From assembly GCF_016863115.1 (NCBI RefSeq), contig NZ_BOOG01000027.1, forward strand, positions 17,931 through 81,930: a stretch of 64,000 nucleotides of DNA, in the 5' to 3' direction. The notes below the pieces were generated by a model. That model ran no database searches and was not told the DNA's origin. It saw only the letters and a program-made list of their open reading frames with translations. Shown here piece by piece: positions 7,512 through 16,213 of the stretch (position 1 is the stretch's first letter; every line of letters starts with the position of its first letter). This stretch comes from Sphaerimonospora thailandensis. GTDB taxonomy: Bacteria; Actinomycetota; Actinomycetes; Streptosporangiales; Streptosporangiaceae. The position numbers and the translations under genes were made by a program.

Positions 7512-10500
7512 GTGGGCGCCGGTCCGCGATTCCGGACGACGGCCGGGCGCCTGGCCGCACTCGGCTTCGCCGACGGCGCCAGGGCCGAGCGACTGCTGCG
7601 CGGTCTCGGCCCGGAGGCGGCCGATGACCTCGAACTGCTCGACGACCTCGCGACCGCGGCCGACCCCGATCTCGCGCTCACCTCGCTGAGCCGCCTGACG
7701 GACAGAGAACCCGGCATATCGGCCGCTTTGCGGGCCGATCCCGGCCTGCGCCGCCGGCTCCTCCGCGTGTTCGGCCTGAGCGCCGCCCTCGCCGAGCACG
7801 TCGTACGGCACCCGGCCGACGTCGGGCGGCTGGGCGGCCCGGGCAGTCCGGGCAGTCCGGGCAGTGCGGGCGGTGCGGGCGGTGCGGGCGGTGCGGGCGG
7901 TGCGGGCAGTACGGCGCCGTCGTACGAGGAACTGCCGCGGGCCGTCCAGGCCGGCCACGAGCATCCCCTCGACGTGCTGCGCGTCGCCTACCGCGGCAGG
8001 TTGCTGCGGCTGGCCGCACGCGACGTCATGGGAGAGGCGTCGCTCATCGAGGTCACGGCGGGGCTGGCCGATCTGGCGGCCGCCGCCCTCGAGGCCGCTC
8101 TCGCCATCGCCCGCGCCGAGACCGAGGACGCCGGAGACGTCCGGCTCGCCGTCATCGGCATGGGCAAGTGCGGCGCCCGCGAGCTCAACTACATCTCCGA
8201 CGTCGATGTGATCTTCGTGGCCGAGCCGGCGGAGGGCGTCGAGGAGACCCACGCGCTTCGCGTCGCCACCCGGCTCGCCCAGGCCGTGATGTGGGCCTGT
8301 TCGGCGAGCACGGCGGAGGGATCCCTCTGGGAGGTGGACGCCGGGCTGCGGCCGGAAGGCAAGATCGGCCCGCTGGTGCGCACCCTCGACAGCCACCTGG
8401 CCTACTACCGGCGCTGGGCGAAGACGTGGGAGTTCCAGGCGCTGCTGAAGGCGCGGCCGGTCGCCGGCGACCTCGAACTCGGCCACGCGTACGTCGCCGC
8501 GGTCGGCGAACTGGTCTGGCAGGCCTCGGCCCGGGACGGCTTCGTCGAGGACGTGCAGGCGATGCGCCGCCGCGTGGAGGCCCACGCGCGGACCAACGCC
8601 CGGGCCGGCGAGGCCGACAGGCAGATCAAACTCGGCCCGGGCGGGCTGCGGGACATCGAGTTCGCCGTGCAGTTGCTCCAGCTCGTGCACGGCCGCACCG
8701 ACCCGCGGCTACGCCGCCGCGCCACGCTCCCGGCACTGGCCGCCCTGTCCGAGGGCGGATATGTCGCGCGGGACGACGCCAAGGCGCTCGCCGAGGCGTA
8801 CACCTTCCTCCGCAGGGTCGAGCACCTGCTCCAGCTCCACCGGCTGCGCCGCACGCACGTGGTGCCCGACGACGAGGCCGACCTGCGCCGCCTCGGCCGG
8901 GGCCTCGGCATGACGGCCGACCCGGCGGGGGAGTTCACCGAGACGTGGAAGCGCCACGCTCGCCAGGCGCGGCGGCTGCACGAGAAGCTGTTCTACCGGC
9001 CGCTGCTCCAGGCGGTCGCCCGGCTGCCGGAGACGCAGGCCCGGCTCTCTCCGGAGGCCGCCGCCGCCCGGCTGGAGGCGCTCGGCTACGCCGACCCCGA
9101 GGGCGCGCTGCGGCACATCGCCGCGCTGACCGGCGGCGTCTCCCGGCGGGCCGCGATCCAGCGGACGCTGCTGCCGGTCATGCTCGGCTGGTTCGCCGAC
9201 GCGCCCGACCCGGACGCCGGCCTGCTGGGTTTCCGCCAGATCAGCGACAAACTCGGCTCGACGCCCTGGTACCTGCGGCTGCTGCGCGACGAGACCGCCG
9301 TGGCCGAGCGCCTTGCCCACCTGCTCGGCACCGGCCGCTACGTGACCGGGCTCCTGCTGCACGCACCTGAGGCGGTCGCCATGCTCGGCTCGCCGGCCGA
9401 GCTCGCCGTACGGCCCGCCGCGGCGCTGGCCGCAGAGGCCGCCGCGGCGGTCGGCCGGCACGGCGCCCACGCCGAGAGCGCGGTCGCCGCCGTACGCGCG
9501 CTGCGCCGCAGGGAGCTGCTCCGCACGGCGTGCGCCGACCTTTCCGGGCTGATCGACGTCGAAGAGGTCGGCCGGGTCCTGTCGTCACTGGCCGACGTGA
9601 CGATCCAGGCCGCGCTGGACGCGGCGCTCAACGCGGTGCGCGACAAGATGCCGGGCGGCGCCGACCTCCCGACCAGGATCGCGGTGATCGCGATGGGCCG
9701 GCTCGGCGGCATGGAATGCTCCTACGGCAGCGACGCCGACGTGATGTTCGTGCATGAGCCCCGGCCGGGTGCCTCAGAACGGGAGGCGGCCCAGGCGGCC
9801 CACGCGGTCGCCGAGGAACTGCGCAGGCTGCTCGCGCTGCCGGCCCCCGATCCGCCCCTGCACGTCGACGCGGACCTGCGGCCGGAGGGACGGCAGGGCC
9901 CCCTGGTCCGTACGCTCGCCTCCTACCGCGCCTACTACAGCCGATGGTCGTCCCACTGGGAGGCCCAGGCGCTGCTGCGCGCCCGCTTCTGCGCCGGAGA
10001 CGATGTGCTCGGCCGGGACTTCGTCGGCCTCGTCGACCCGCTGCGCTTTCCGGTGGGAGGCGTCTCGCCCGAGGCCGTACGGGAGATCCGCAAGCTGAAG
10101 GCGCGGATGGAGGCCGAGCGGCTGCCGCGCGGGGCCGACCCGGCCCTGCACACCAAACTGGGCCGGGGCGGCCTGGCCGACGTCGAATGGACGGCCCAGC
10201 TCATCCAGCTCCGGCACGCGGCAGCAGTACCGGAGCTGCGGACGACCCGCACGCTGGAGGCCCTGCGGGCGGCGGTCCGGGAGGGCCTGCTCGACCCGGC
10301 GGACGAGGCGGAGCTGGCACGGGCGTGGCGGCTGGCGTCCCGGATCCGCGACGCGATCATGCTGGTGCGCGGGCGGGCGGGCGACGGCGTGCCGACCCTG
10401 GTGAAGGAGCGCACGCTGGTCGCGCGGGCCCTCGGATATCCGCCCGACGGGTCGGAGGACTTCGTCGACGACTACCGGCGGGTGACCCGCCGGGCCCGCG

Positions 10501-10532
10501 CGGTGGTGGAACGAGTCTTCTATGAGGACTGA
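7512..10532 (+). CDS. glnE: Bifunctional glutamine synthetase adenylyltransferase/deadenylylase
   Basis: A 1006-residue protein that adds and removes AMP on glutamine synthetase according to nitrogen status. Two nucleotidyltransferase domains are visible. The N-terminal one (deadenylylating half in E. coli) has ELNYISDVDVIFV, and the C-terminal one has ECSYGSDADVMFV. Each carries the metal-binding Asp pair and is followed by a helical domain (GPGGLRDIEFAVQ and GRGGLADVEWTAQ). The GTG start lies 9 bases after glnA2, so the two are probably one transcript. A Gly/Ala/Ser-rich insert from a 9-nt repeat (7841-7912) sits near residues 110-134. The likely target is GlnA encoded at 19.8-21.2 kb, which keeps the Tyr. 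Confidence 0.96.
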   Translation: MGAGPRFRTTAGRLAALGFADGARAERLLRGLGPEAADDLELLDDLATAADPDLALTSLSRLTDREPGISAALRADPGLRRRLLRVFGLSAALAEHVVRHPADVGRLGGPGSPGSPGSAGGAGGAGGAGGAGSTAPSYEELPRAVQAGHEHPLDVLRVAYRGRLLRLAARDVMGEASLIEVTAGLADLAAAALEAALAIARAETEDAGDVRLAVIGMGKCGARELNYISDVDVIFVAEPAEGVEETHALRVATRLAQAVMWACSASTAEGSLWEVDAGLRPEGKIGPLVRTLDSHLAYYRRWAKTWEFQALLKARPVAGDLELGHAYVAAVGELVWQASARDGFVEDVQAMRRRVEAHARTNARAGEADRQIKLGPGGLRDIEFAVQLLQLVHGRTDPRLRRRATLPALAALSEGGYVARDDAKALAEAYTFLRRVEHLLQLHRLRRTHVVPDDEADLRRLGRGLGMTADPAGEFTETWKRHARQARRLHEKLFYRPLLQAVARLPETQARLSPEAAAARLEALGYADPEGALRHIAALTGGVSRRAAIQRTLLPVMLGWFADAPDPDAGLLGFRQISDKLGSTPWYLRLLRDETAVAERLAHLLGTGRYVTGLLLHAPEAVAMLGSPAELAVRPAAALAAEAAAAVGRHGAHAESAVAAVRALRRRELLRTACADLSGLIDVEEVGRVLSSLADVTIQAALDAALNAVRDKMPGGADLPTRIAVIAMGRLGGMECSYGSDADVMFVHEPRPGASEREAAQAAHAVAEELRRLLALPAPDPPLHVDADLRPEGRQGPLVRTLASYRAYYSRWSSHWEAQALLRARFCAGDDVLGRDFVGLVDPLRFPVGGVSPEAVREIRKLKARMEAERLPRGADPALHTKLGRGGLADVEWTAQLIQLRHAAAVPELRTTRTLEALRAAVREGLLDPADEAELARAWRLASRIRDAIMLVRGRAGDGVPTLVKERTLVARALGYPPDGSEDFVDDYRRVTRRARAVVERVFYED
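7841..7912. repeat. Eight 9-nt tandem units inside glnE
   Basis: Eight units of GGGCRGTNC encode a PGS/AGG repeat in frame in a region before the first catalytic domain. Four central units are identical, which points to recent slippage-type expansion. Confidence 0.9.
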
Positions 10533-10563
10533 GCGAGTCGAAGACCGAGTTGAGCGGGAGCGG

Positions 10564-11370
10564 TCAGAGCTTACGGCCCACGGCTCCGTACGCGCCGTGC
10601 GTACGGCGATAGGAGTCTTCGCCCGGAGCCGGACGCCAATGGGAGAGTCCCACCATGCCGGGCTCCACGAGTTCGAAGCCGTCGAAGAAGCGCATGATCT
10701 CGGCGCCGGTGCGCAGGGTGAGCATCTCGTGGGTGCTGTTGTAGGCCTCCGCGAAGGCCTCCAGGCTCTCGGGCTCGAAGTCGGCGGTGACGTGGGTGAT
10801 CGCCAGGTGGCTGCCGGGCACGACCGCGTCCGTGTAGCGCTTGACGACGCCGAAGGCGTCTTCCTCGTCATCGACGTACATCAGCGTGCCCACGATCACG
10901 ACGGCGATCGGCTGGTCGAAGTCGAGGGTCGCCAGGGTGTCCGGATGCTTCAGGATGCTGTCGGGATCGCGGAGGTCGGCCTCGATGTAGGCGGTCCTGC
11001 CCTCCGGGGTGCTGCGTAGCAGCGCGCGGGCGTGGGCCATCACGATGGGATCGTTGTCGACGTAGACGACCCTCGCGGCGGGGTTCACCGCCTGGGCGAC
11101 CTCGTGGGTGTTGCCCTGGGTGGGAATGCCGGTGCCGATGTCCAGGAACTGAGTGATGCCCTGTTCCGCGAGGAATCGTACGGCCCTGCCCAGAAAGGCG
11201 CGGTTGTCCCGGACGCCCTGGAGGACCCCGGGGGAGGCGGCGACGGTGGCTTCGGCGACCTTGCGGTCGGCCTCGAAGTTGTCCTTGCCGCCCAGTAGGT
11301 AGTCATAGATGCGGGCGGGGTGTGGAACCGAGGTGTTGATCTTCGGGGGAGCGGGTGCGTCGTCGGCCAT
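10564..11370 (-). CDS. DUF574 (SAV2177-like) SAM-dependent methyltransferase
   Basis: About 268 residues. It opens with the family signature (SVPHPARIYDYLLGG, DNFEADR) and has a Rossmann-like SAM pocket (FLDIGTGIPTQGNTHE, VVYVDNDPIV). This family is strongly expanded in actinomycetes and its substrates are mostly unknown. The ATG at 11370 is preceded by GGAG, so the extra upstream codons are unlikely to be used. A second, internally deleted copy lies 1.3 kb away at 12695-12885. Confidence 0.88.
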   Translation of the reverse strand: MADDAPAPPKINTSVPHPARIYDYLLGGKDNFEADRKVAEATVAASPGVLQGVRDNRAFLGRAVRFLAEQGITQFLDIGTGIPTQGNTHEVAQAVNPAARVVYVDNDPIVMAHARALLRSTPEGRTAYIEADLRDPDSILKHPDTLATLDFDQPIAVVIVGTLMYVDDEEDAFGVVKRYTDAVVPGSHLAITHVTADFEPESLEAFAEAYNSTHEMLTLRTGAEIMRFFDGFELVEPGMVGLSHWRPAPGEDSYRRTHGAYGAVGRKL

Positions 11371-11398
11371 GCCGTACTCCAAGGGGGAGGTTTTACTT

Positions 11399-11455
11399 GA
11401 TCTTACATATTCGGTGCGTAGCACCCATGCCGCTTTGATCAAAACGTTGCCGATG
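11399..11455. repeat. Flank repeat, copy 1 (upstream of intact methyltransferase)
   Basis: This roughly 57-base stretch, starting ATCTTAC and ending near GATCAAAACGTTGCCGATG, is about 80% identical to 13018-13074. Together with the methyltransferase relic it marks a duplicated segment. Confidence 0.7.
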
Positions 11456-12669
11456 TGGTGCGGAGCGGTGTATCAACGGTGCGGGTGATCGCTTTGATCT
11501 CGTATTACGCGGACCTCGCCATCGGCCTCGTGCTGGCCTTCCTGCTGCTGTCGCTCCTGGTGAGCGGCATCAACGAGGGCATCGTCCGGCTGCTGGCGAT
11601 TCGCAGCAAGTTCCTGTGGGCGTACCTGCGCGACACGCTCGACGGCGCGGAGCGGCCGGATGGCGAGGCGCGGCCGGCCCGGCTGCTGGACCGCCTCCTG
11701 CGCGCGTTCAAGGGATTGGGCCGCAGGCTTCGGGCTCCCCTGATGGAACTGCTGCCGCCGCCGGCGCAGGGACGCTCCCGGTTGCCCGCGACCGTGCTCG
11801 GAGTCTTCGCGCGGCTGCCGTTCGGCAGGGACCCGCGGCCGCCGTTCACCCCGGGGCCCGCACCCGCTGACGGGGAACGGGCCGGCAGGTCGCCGGCCGA
11901 TCTCCTGCACGAGCGGCTGCGGGAGATCGACCACGTCAAGCGTGGTAGGACCACCATCGCCGACATCCCCCCGGTCCGGTTCGCGGTCGCGGTGATGGAG
12001 ATCGCGACCGAGCACGGCGGGATCGAGGCGCTGATGCGGGACCTCGACCGCATGAAGAGCCCGATCTACCGCCCGCTCAAAGCGGTCTGGGACCGGGTGG
12101 AGCACGACGTCGAGTCGTTCCGCCGCGGCGTCGGCGAGTGGTTCGACGGCGAGATGGAACGGCTCAGCATCCTCTACCGGCGCTACGTCCGCTGGGTGGT
12201 GGCCGCGCTCGGGATCGCCGTGACGCTGCTGTTCGGCATGGACGCCCTGGAGTACGGCAAGAACCTGCTCAGGGACAACGCCTACCGCAGCGAGGTGAGC
12301 GCGTTCGCCCAGTCGGGGCCGGTGGCGCTGGCCCCGATCCGGCAGGAGTGCGGGCCGGGGCAGGACACCTATACCTGCGTCACCGACGTGCTGAGCACCC
12401 CGGCGTTCGTGAAGATCTTCGCCAACGCGCCCGTCGGCGTGACGATGGGCGACGGCGGCGACAGCCCGTCCTGGGCGTGGAACTGGGACGCATGGTGGCA
12501 GCGGTTGTCGACACCCGGGCACTGGCCCGGTTTCCTCATCACGGCCGTGGCTCTGCTGTTCGGCGCGCCCTTCTGGTGGGACATGCTGCGCCGTGTCGCC
12601 GGCCTGCGCTCCCGCGCCGGCGGCACCGCCGGCCCGACCGGAAAGCAGGGATCCGTCAGCCCCCGGTGA
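11455..12669 (+). CDS. Membrane protein of unknown function
   Basis: A 404-residue protein I cannot assign to a named family. It has one long hydrophobic helix near residues 15-45 and a large charged, Pro-rich middle region. Two more hydrophobic segments lie near residues 240-258 and 358-380, and the C-terminal tail is basic. The N-terminal sequence (YYADLAIGLVLAFLLLSLLVSGINEG) resembles unassigned actinobacterial integral membrane proteins. It lies between the intact methyltransferase and its relic and is divergent from the former. GTG at 11455 is used; a GTG eight codons later is equally possible. Confidence 0.7.
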   Translation: MVRSGVSTVRVIALISYYADLAIGLVLAFLLLSLLVSGINEGIVRLLAIRSKFLWAYLRDTLDGAERPDGEARPARLLDRLLRAFKGLGRRLRAPLMELLPPPAQGRSRLPATVLGVFARLPFGRDPRPPFTPGPAPADGERAGRSPADLLHERLREIDHVKRGRTTIADIPPVRFAVAVMEIATEHGGIEALMRDLDRMKSPIYRPLKAVWDRVEHDVESFRRGVGEWFDGEMERLSILYRRYVRWVVAALGIAVTLLFGMDALEYGKNLLRDNAYRSEVSAFAQSGPVALAPIRQECGPGQDTYTCVTDVLSTPAFVKIFANAPVGVTMGDGGDSPSWAWNWDAWWQRLSTPGHWPGFLITAVALLFGAPFWWDMLRRVAGLRSRAGGTAGPTGKQGSVSPR

Positions 12670-12694
12670 CGCCGTCGGCCATCTCGCGGACCGG

Positions 12695-12885
12695 TCAGAG
12701 CTTTCTGCCCACGGCCCCGTACAAACCCGCCTGACGGGTCACCGGGGAGTGGCCCTCGTCCGGGTCGGGGCGACCTCGCGGTCGGCCTCGAAGTTGTCGT
12801 TGCCGCCCAGCCAGTAGTCGTAGATGCGGGCGGGGTGTGGCACCGAGGTATCGAGCTTCGGCGGAGTGGGCACGTGTTCGGCCAT
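12695..12885 (-). pseudogene. Internally deleted relic of the DUF574 methyltransferase
   Basis: From an ATG at 12885 the minus strand encodes the family N-terminus (LDTSVPHPARIYDYWLGG, DNFEADREV), which soon runs into a stop. The last bases encode LYGAVGRKL followed by TGA, the same C-terminal end as the intact gene (YGAVGRKL at 10564). About 600 bases of the middle are missing. It is not part of a working gene. The flanking DNA on both sides also resembles the flanks of the intact copy, so a segment was duplicated and then deleted. Confidence 0.88.
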
Positions 12886-13017
12886 GCCGTACCCCAGGAG
12901 TCAGGTTCTGGTGTGATCTTACAGTACGTATTCGGTGAACCCATGGGTCATGGCCGGACCAGTCAAGCTCAAGCGGTAGACCACTCTCAAGATCCCACGT
13001 TATCCCCGATACGGTTA

Positions 13018-13074
13018 CATCTTACGCATTCACGACGAGGCGCCCATGCCGTTTCGATCAAAGCGTTGCCCATG
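13018..13074. repeat. Flank repeat, copy 2 (overlaps 3' end of deaminase gene)
   Basis: Similar to 11399-11455, with the 35 bases at 13040-13074 differing at about five positions. It overlaps the last codons of the deaminase, so that C-terminus may have been acquired from the repeat. Confidence 0.68.
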
Positions 13075-13539
13075 GAAGCGTCGATGCAGGGCGCGTACCT
13101 GCTCGGCGAGTTCTGGAACGGGGCCCTCCACCACGATGCCGGGGGCGACCTCCTGGATCGGCAGTGCTCGTACGGGCGCAGCGGGGACGCCCAGCTCGGC
13201 GAGCCAGGACACGAGCTGCTCGGAAGAGCTCGCGTACACTATGCGGCCCAGGCCGACCCAGGCGTGCGCGGCGGCGCACATCGGGCAGTGCTCGCCTGAG
13301 GTGAAGACCGTCGCCCCGGCTCGCTCCTCGGGGGTCATGTTCGCCGCGGCCCAGCGCGCCAGCGCGAACTCCGGATGCCGGGTCCGGTCGCCGCCGGCGA
13401 CCCGGTTGTGGTCCTCAGCCAGCGAGGTCCCGTCCGCCGCGACCAACACGGAGCCGAACGGCTCGTCGCCGTCCTCCAGAGCCTCGGTCGCCAACTCCAC
13501 ACAGCGGCGCAGATGCCGCAGCTCAGCCTCGTTCACCAC
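13030..13539 (-). CDS. Nucleoside/nucleobase deaminase (CDA fold)
   Basis: A 169-residue zinc-dependent deaminase. The zinc/catalytic motifs are RHPEFALA (HPE instead of the commoner HAE; Glu is the proton shuttle) and EHCPMCAAAHA (PCxxC-type, reading PMCAAAH). The family includes guanine, cytosine and tRNA adenosine deaminases. The distinct HPE form and divergent C-terminus leave the substrate open. It starts with GTG. The last dozen residues overlap a repeat shared with 11399-11455. Confidence 0.82.
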   Translation of the reverse strand: MVNEAELRHLRRCVELATEALEDGDEPFGSVLVAADGTSLAEDHNRVAGGDRTRHPEFALARWAAANMTPEERAGATVFTSGEHCPMCAAAHAWVGLGRIVYASSSEQLVSWLAELGVPAAPVRALPIQEVAPGIVVEGPVPELAEQVRALHRRFHGQRFDRNGMGASS

Positions 13540-13802
13540 GAACGTCTCCCAGCTTTGATCTGCGATTCGACGCCGGACGACACCCTACGGGCCTGGCCCG
13601 TGGTCCGCGACGCCCCCTGGAGTCCGTCTTCTCGGATTGCACGAGATTACGCTCAAGGAGCCCCGAGCCGCGCAGACAGCCACTGAGAGCCTCTGGATAG
13701 CTGGGCAAACGCTGACCTGGACCTACGGCGGTCAATTGGCCGTGAGTCCCCGTGACTCCCCGGCGATCGCCAACCGTACGGGCACGCCATGACGGGTAGT
13801 CT
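13540..13802. other. Gene-free interval
   Basis: I see no supportable gene or RNA in these ~260 bases between the 5' end of the deaminase gene and the 3' end of the MBL-fold gene. It presumably holds the deaminase promoter. Confidence 0.5.
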
Positions 13803-14561
13803 TCAGCGGTCCGGTGCCCCGATAGGGACCTTGAGCTCTTCTTCGGCGGCCAGCACAATACCGCCGAACGCGAGTTGAGCTGCGGCCACGGAAGCGCCCC
13901 GGTCGTTGCCCGGCCAAAAATGGGTGAGCATCAGTCGGCGGGCACCCGCCCGGCTGGCCCAGTAACCGGCCTCGGCGGAGGTCAGTAGATTGCGCGTGGG
14001 GCGACTGGTCTCGCCATCCCGGTCGGTGGCCTCGACGATGAACAGGTCGACGCCGCGGCCGAGTTCGGCCAGCACGGGAGTTGGGCCGGTGTCCCCGGAG
14101 TAGGCCAAGGCGATCCCGCCGGCCTCTAAGCGGATTCCTGCATTGAGTACGTAGTGCGGGAGCGACAGTCCTGTCAGGTCAAAGGGACCCAACCGGTAGC
14201 TTCCGGGCAGCGGATGCACGTCGAAGACCGCGTGCAGGTCAACGTCGGGTTCCAGGCCGCCGATACGGTCGAGCACGCCGGGCGGGCAGTACAACGGTAA
14301 CTTCGGTACACCGGTGTCACCGTAGAACCGCATCCGAAACAGCCCGTGCAGGTCGATGCAGTGATCAGGGTGCTCGTGGGTGATGACGACGGCGTCTATC
14401 GCACCGTCCGGCCAGTGCGCGAGCAGCCGAGGCAGCGTGGCATAACCGAGGTCGAGCACCAAGCGGTAACCGTCCCAGTCCACTGCGAAACCACTACAGG
14501 CACGGCCTGGTTCGGGAAAGGCGCCACAACTGCCGAGCACGCTGACTTGCCGCATCTGCAA
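13803..14561 (-). CDS. MBL-fold metallohydrolase (RNase Z-like branch)
   Basis: A 252-residue metallo-beta-lactamase-fold enzyme. The dinuclear metal site is intact: THEHPDHCID (HxHxDH), SLPHYV, AYSGDTGP (bridging Asp) and LTHFWPG. The N-terminus (VLGSCGAFPEPGRACSGF) is typical of the ribonuclease Z/ElaC-like hydrolases common in actinomycetes. Most of these are uncharacterised phosphodiesterases or esterases. The ATG at 14561 or the one two codons later could both serve. Confidence 0.85.
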   Translation of the reverse strand: MQMRQVSVLGSCGAFPEPGRACSGFAVDWDGYRLVLDLGYATLPRLLAHWPDGAIDAVVITHEHPDHCIDLHGLFRMRFYGDTGVPKLPLYCPPGVLDRIGGLEPDVDLHAVFDVHPLPGSYRLGPFDLTGLSLPHYVLNAGIRLEAGGIALAYSGDTGPTPVLAELGRGVDLFIVEATDRDGETSRPTRNLLTSAEAGYWASRAGARRLMLTHFWPGNDRGASVAAAQLAFGGIVLAAEEELKVPIGAPDR

Positions 14562-14593
14562 AGGATGTCAGAACCCGCGCTGTCAGCTTGCTG

Positions 14594-14641
14594 CCTCGCT
14601 CGGGACGTACGTGCATCCGCTGCCGCCCGGTCGGGAGCACA
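14594..14641. repeat. Direct repeat, left copy (about 50 bp)
   Basis: A block containing GCATCCGCTGCCGCC matches 19686-19733 in the same orientation at roughly 85-88% identity. The two copies bracket a 5.1-kb mosaic segment carrying vapBC, the two tetR genes, the SDR and several broken genes. Confidence 0.75.
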
Positions 14642-14728
14642 GTGCCGGATCGTGTTGGCCGAGGTCGGCGACGAGTGGAGCCGTGATATCTTAATCTGAG
14701 TTCGTATATACGGAGAGGGTGGTGCGTG

Positions 14729-14953
14729 ATGGCCAAGACCGTGATCGACCTCGATGATGAGGCTCTGGCCGAGGCTGCTCGGCTGCTCGGCACCTCTACC
14801 AAGAAGGACACGGTCAACGCGGCCCTGCGGGAGATCGTCGACCGGCGCCGCCGGGCGGCGGCTGTGGCGCGGATGCGGGAGATGGTGGCCGCTGGAGAGG
14901 TGGACCTCTCGATCATCGAAAAGGGTGGCAGCGATCAGCGGGCTGTGGCGTGA
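14729..14953 (+). CDS. vapB: Type II antitoxin, VapB family
   Basis: A ~74-residue antitoxin with an N-terminal ribbon-helix-helix-like DNA-binding part (KTVIDLDDEALAEAARLLG, KKDTVNAALREIV) and a charged C-terminus that would bind the toxin (RMREMVAAGEVDLS). GGAGAG lies 11 bases before the ATG at 14729; a GTG one codon earlier is also possible. The last four bases overlap the start of vapC (GTGA), the classic coupled arrangement. It probably represses its own operon together with VapC. Confidence 0.92.
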   Translation: MAKTVIDLDDEALAEAARLLGTSTKKDTVNAALREIVDRRRRAAAVARMREMVAAGEVDLSIIEKGGSDQRAVA

Positions 14954-15351
14954 CCGAGCTTTACCTGATCGACACCAGTGCCCTGGTCCGTTTCTATCGA
15001 GGCCAGGTGGGGGCGGAGTGGGATCAGACTGTTTCTGCTGGGCTTGTCGGCATCTGTGAGCCGGTCAGACAGGAGTTCCTTCGGGCGGTCGGCGGTCGTC
15101 CGGCCTTTTATGAGGTAGGGAACCTACTCCGGGAGACCTTCCCGTATTACGCAATCCGCGAGTCGGTCTGGGAGGAGACTGGTGAGTTGCAGCACGAACT
15201 GGCCGACAGGGGATGGCATCAATGTGCCTCTCCGGTCGACCTGCTCGTGGCCGTGACGGCTCGCCATCACAAACTCACGCTGCTTCACGCGGATGGTGAC
15301 TTCGAAACCATCGCCCGCTTGACCGGGCAGCCGGTGCGCTGGATTCGATGA
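14950..15351 (+). CDS. vapC: Type II toxin VapC, PIN-domain ribonuclease
   Basis: A 133-residue PIN-domain RNase, inhibited by VapB. The acidic site appears complete: LIDTSALVRF (first Asp), a central Glu in the helical region, SPVDLLVAVTA and HADGDFETIA. The GTG start overlaps the vapB stop. The module stands at the left end of a mosaic region and a truncated second PIN gene stands at the right end (19249-19644). Confidence 0.92.
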   Translation: MTELYLIDTSALVRFYRGQVGAEWDQTVSAGLVGICEPVRQEFLRAVGGRPAFYEVGNLLRETFPYYAIRESVWEETGELQHELADRGWHQCASPVDLLVAVTARHHKLTLLHADGDFETIARLTGQPVRWIR

Positions 15352-15358
15352 TTTTCGG

Positions 15359-15472
15359 GTGGCCCGTCCCGCGCACACGGTCCTGCTCGCCGCCGGCATC
15401 CCGATCGTGGAGCACCTCACCAACCTCGGATCGCTCCCCGAGACGGGCGCCGGCTTCCACCGGGTGATGTGA
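15359..15472 (+). pseudogene. C-terminal tail of a cyclase/kynurenine formamidase-family protein
   Basis: Thirty-seven codons encode HTVLLAAGIPIVEHLTNLGSLP, a sequence characteristic of the end of cyclase-family (PF04199) proteins, and then stop. No metal-binding N-terminal part lies upstream; vapC ends 8 bases before. It is a leftover from a rearrangement. Confidence 0.72.
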
Positions 15473-15643
15473 TCAATACAGGTCGTTGACCTGCCCATTC
15501 CTTGATTGCTAAGGGGTCTGTTCCGCCCCTGTTGCGGTTTCGGGATCCTCCAGCGGAACGCCCCGTCGATCGCCTTCCGTATCCGGCCGTCACTGTCGGG
15601 CATCAGATGCGACCGGGCATCTTCTGTCGAGAAGAAGCCAGCG

Positions 15644-16213
15644 TCAACGGCCCTGCTGAGGGCTGCTGTGGCATAGCATCGTGATGATCATCTGCGTGAG
15701 CAGCTCGTAGCTGTCGTCCAGGTCGAGGGGGAGGCCGAACGCACCCGCGCTCTCCAGTACGGCGAAGCCGTGGACGGCGGCGCGTATGCACCTTGTCGCG
15801 TGGAGGGCGTCCTGCCCTTCCAGGCCGTACGCGCGAAGCACGGCGAGCGCAAGGTCGACCAGCCTCTCCCCGGCCTCGGCGAGCTCCGGCCGCGGGGTCT
15901 GGATCAATGCGGCGTACCGGCCGGGGCGCTCCTGGGCGTAGCCGCGCCAGGCATTCATGAAGGCGCGGACCGCCTCATCTCTGGATCGGCCGAGCGCGGC
16001 CTCGCGCAACTGGTCCGCCAGTTCGTTCATGACCCGTATGGCGACCAGGGTGTTGAGCTCCGCAATATTGCGCACGTGCTTGTAAAGGGAGGGCGTGGCG
16101 ACGCCGGCGCGGCCGGCCACCGCAGATAGTTTGACCGCGTCCGGGCCCTCCTCGTCGATGATCTGCAGCGCGAGATCGACGATCGCGTCGGCCGACAGGC
16201 CGGCCCTAGCCAC
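15644..16213 (-). CDS. TetR-family regulator with WHG-type C-terminal domain
   Basis: A 189-residue regulator with an N-terminal HTH (AIVDLALQIIDEEGPDAVKL, VAGRAGVATPSLYKHV) and an all-helical ligand domain of the TetR_C_33 type (MNAWRGYAQERPGRYAAL). The GTG at 16213 overlaps the stop of the upstream hydrolase remnant by eight bases, so it was probably co-transcribed with it. The ligand is unknown. Because the adjoining hydrolase is broken, this regulator may have lost its original partner gene. Confidence 0.85.
   Translation of the reverse strand: MARAGLSADAIVDLALQIIDEEGPDAVKLSAVAGRAGVATPSLYKHVRNIAELNTLVAIRVMNELADQLREAALGRSRDEAVRAFMNAWRGYAQERPGRYAALIQTPRPELAEAGERLVDLALAVLRAYGLEGQDALHATRCIRAAVHGFAVLESAGAFGLPLDLDDSYELLTQMIITMLCHSSPQQGR

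Noticed and set aside
7841..7912. Tandem repeat considered as a CRISPR or intergenic satellite
   Set aside because: Units are only 9 nt without spacers and lie in frame inside glnE.
13523..13858. 111-codon open frame in the interval between the deaminase and MBL genes
   Set aside because: It overlaps the ends of both genes, has no family features and a random-looking composition.
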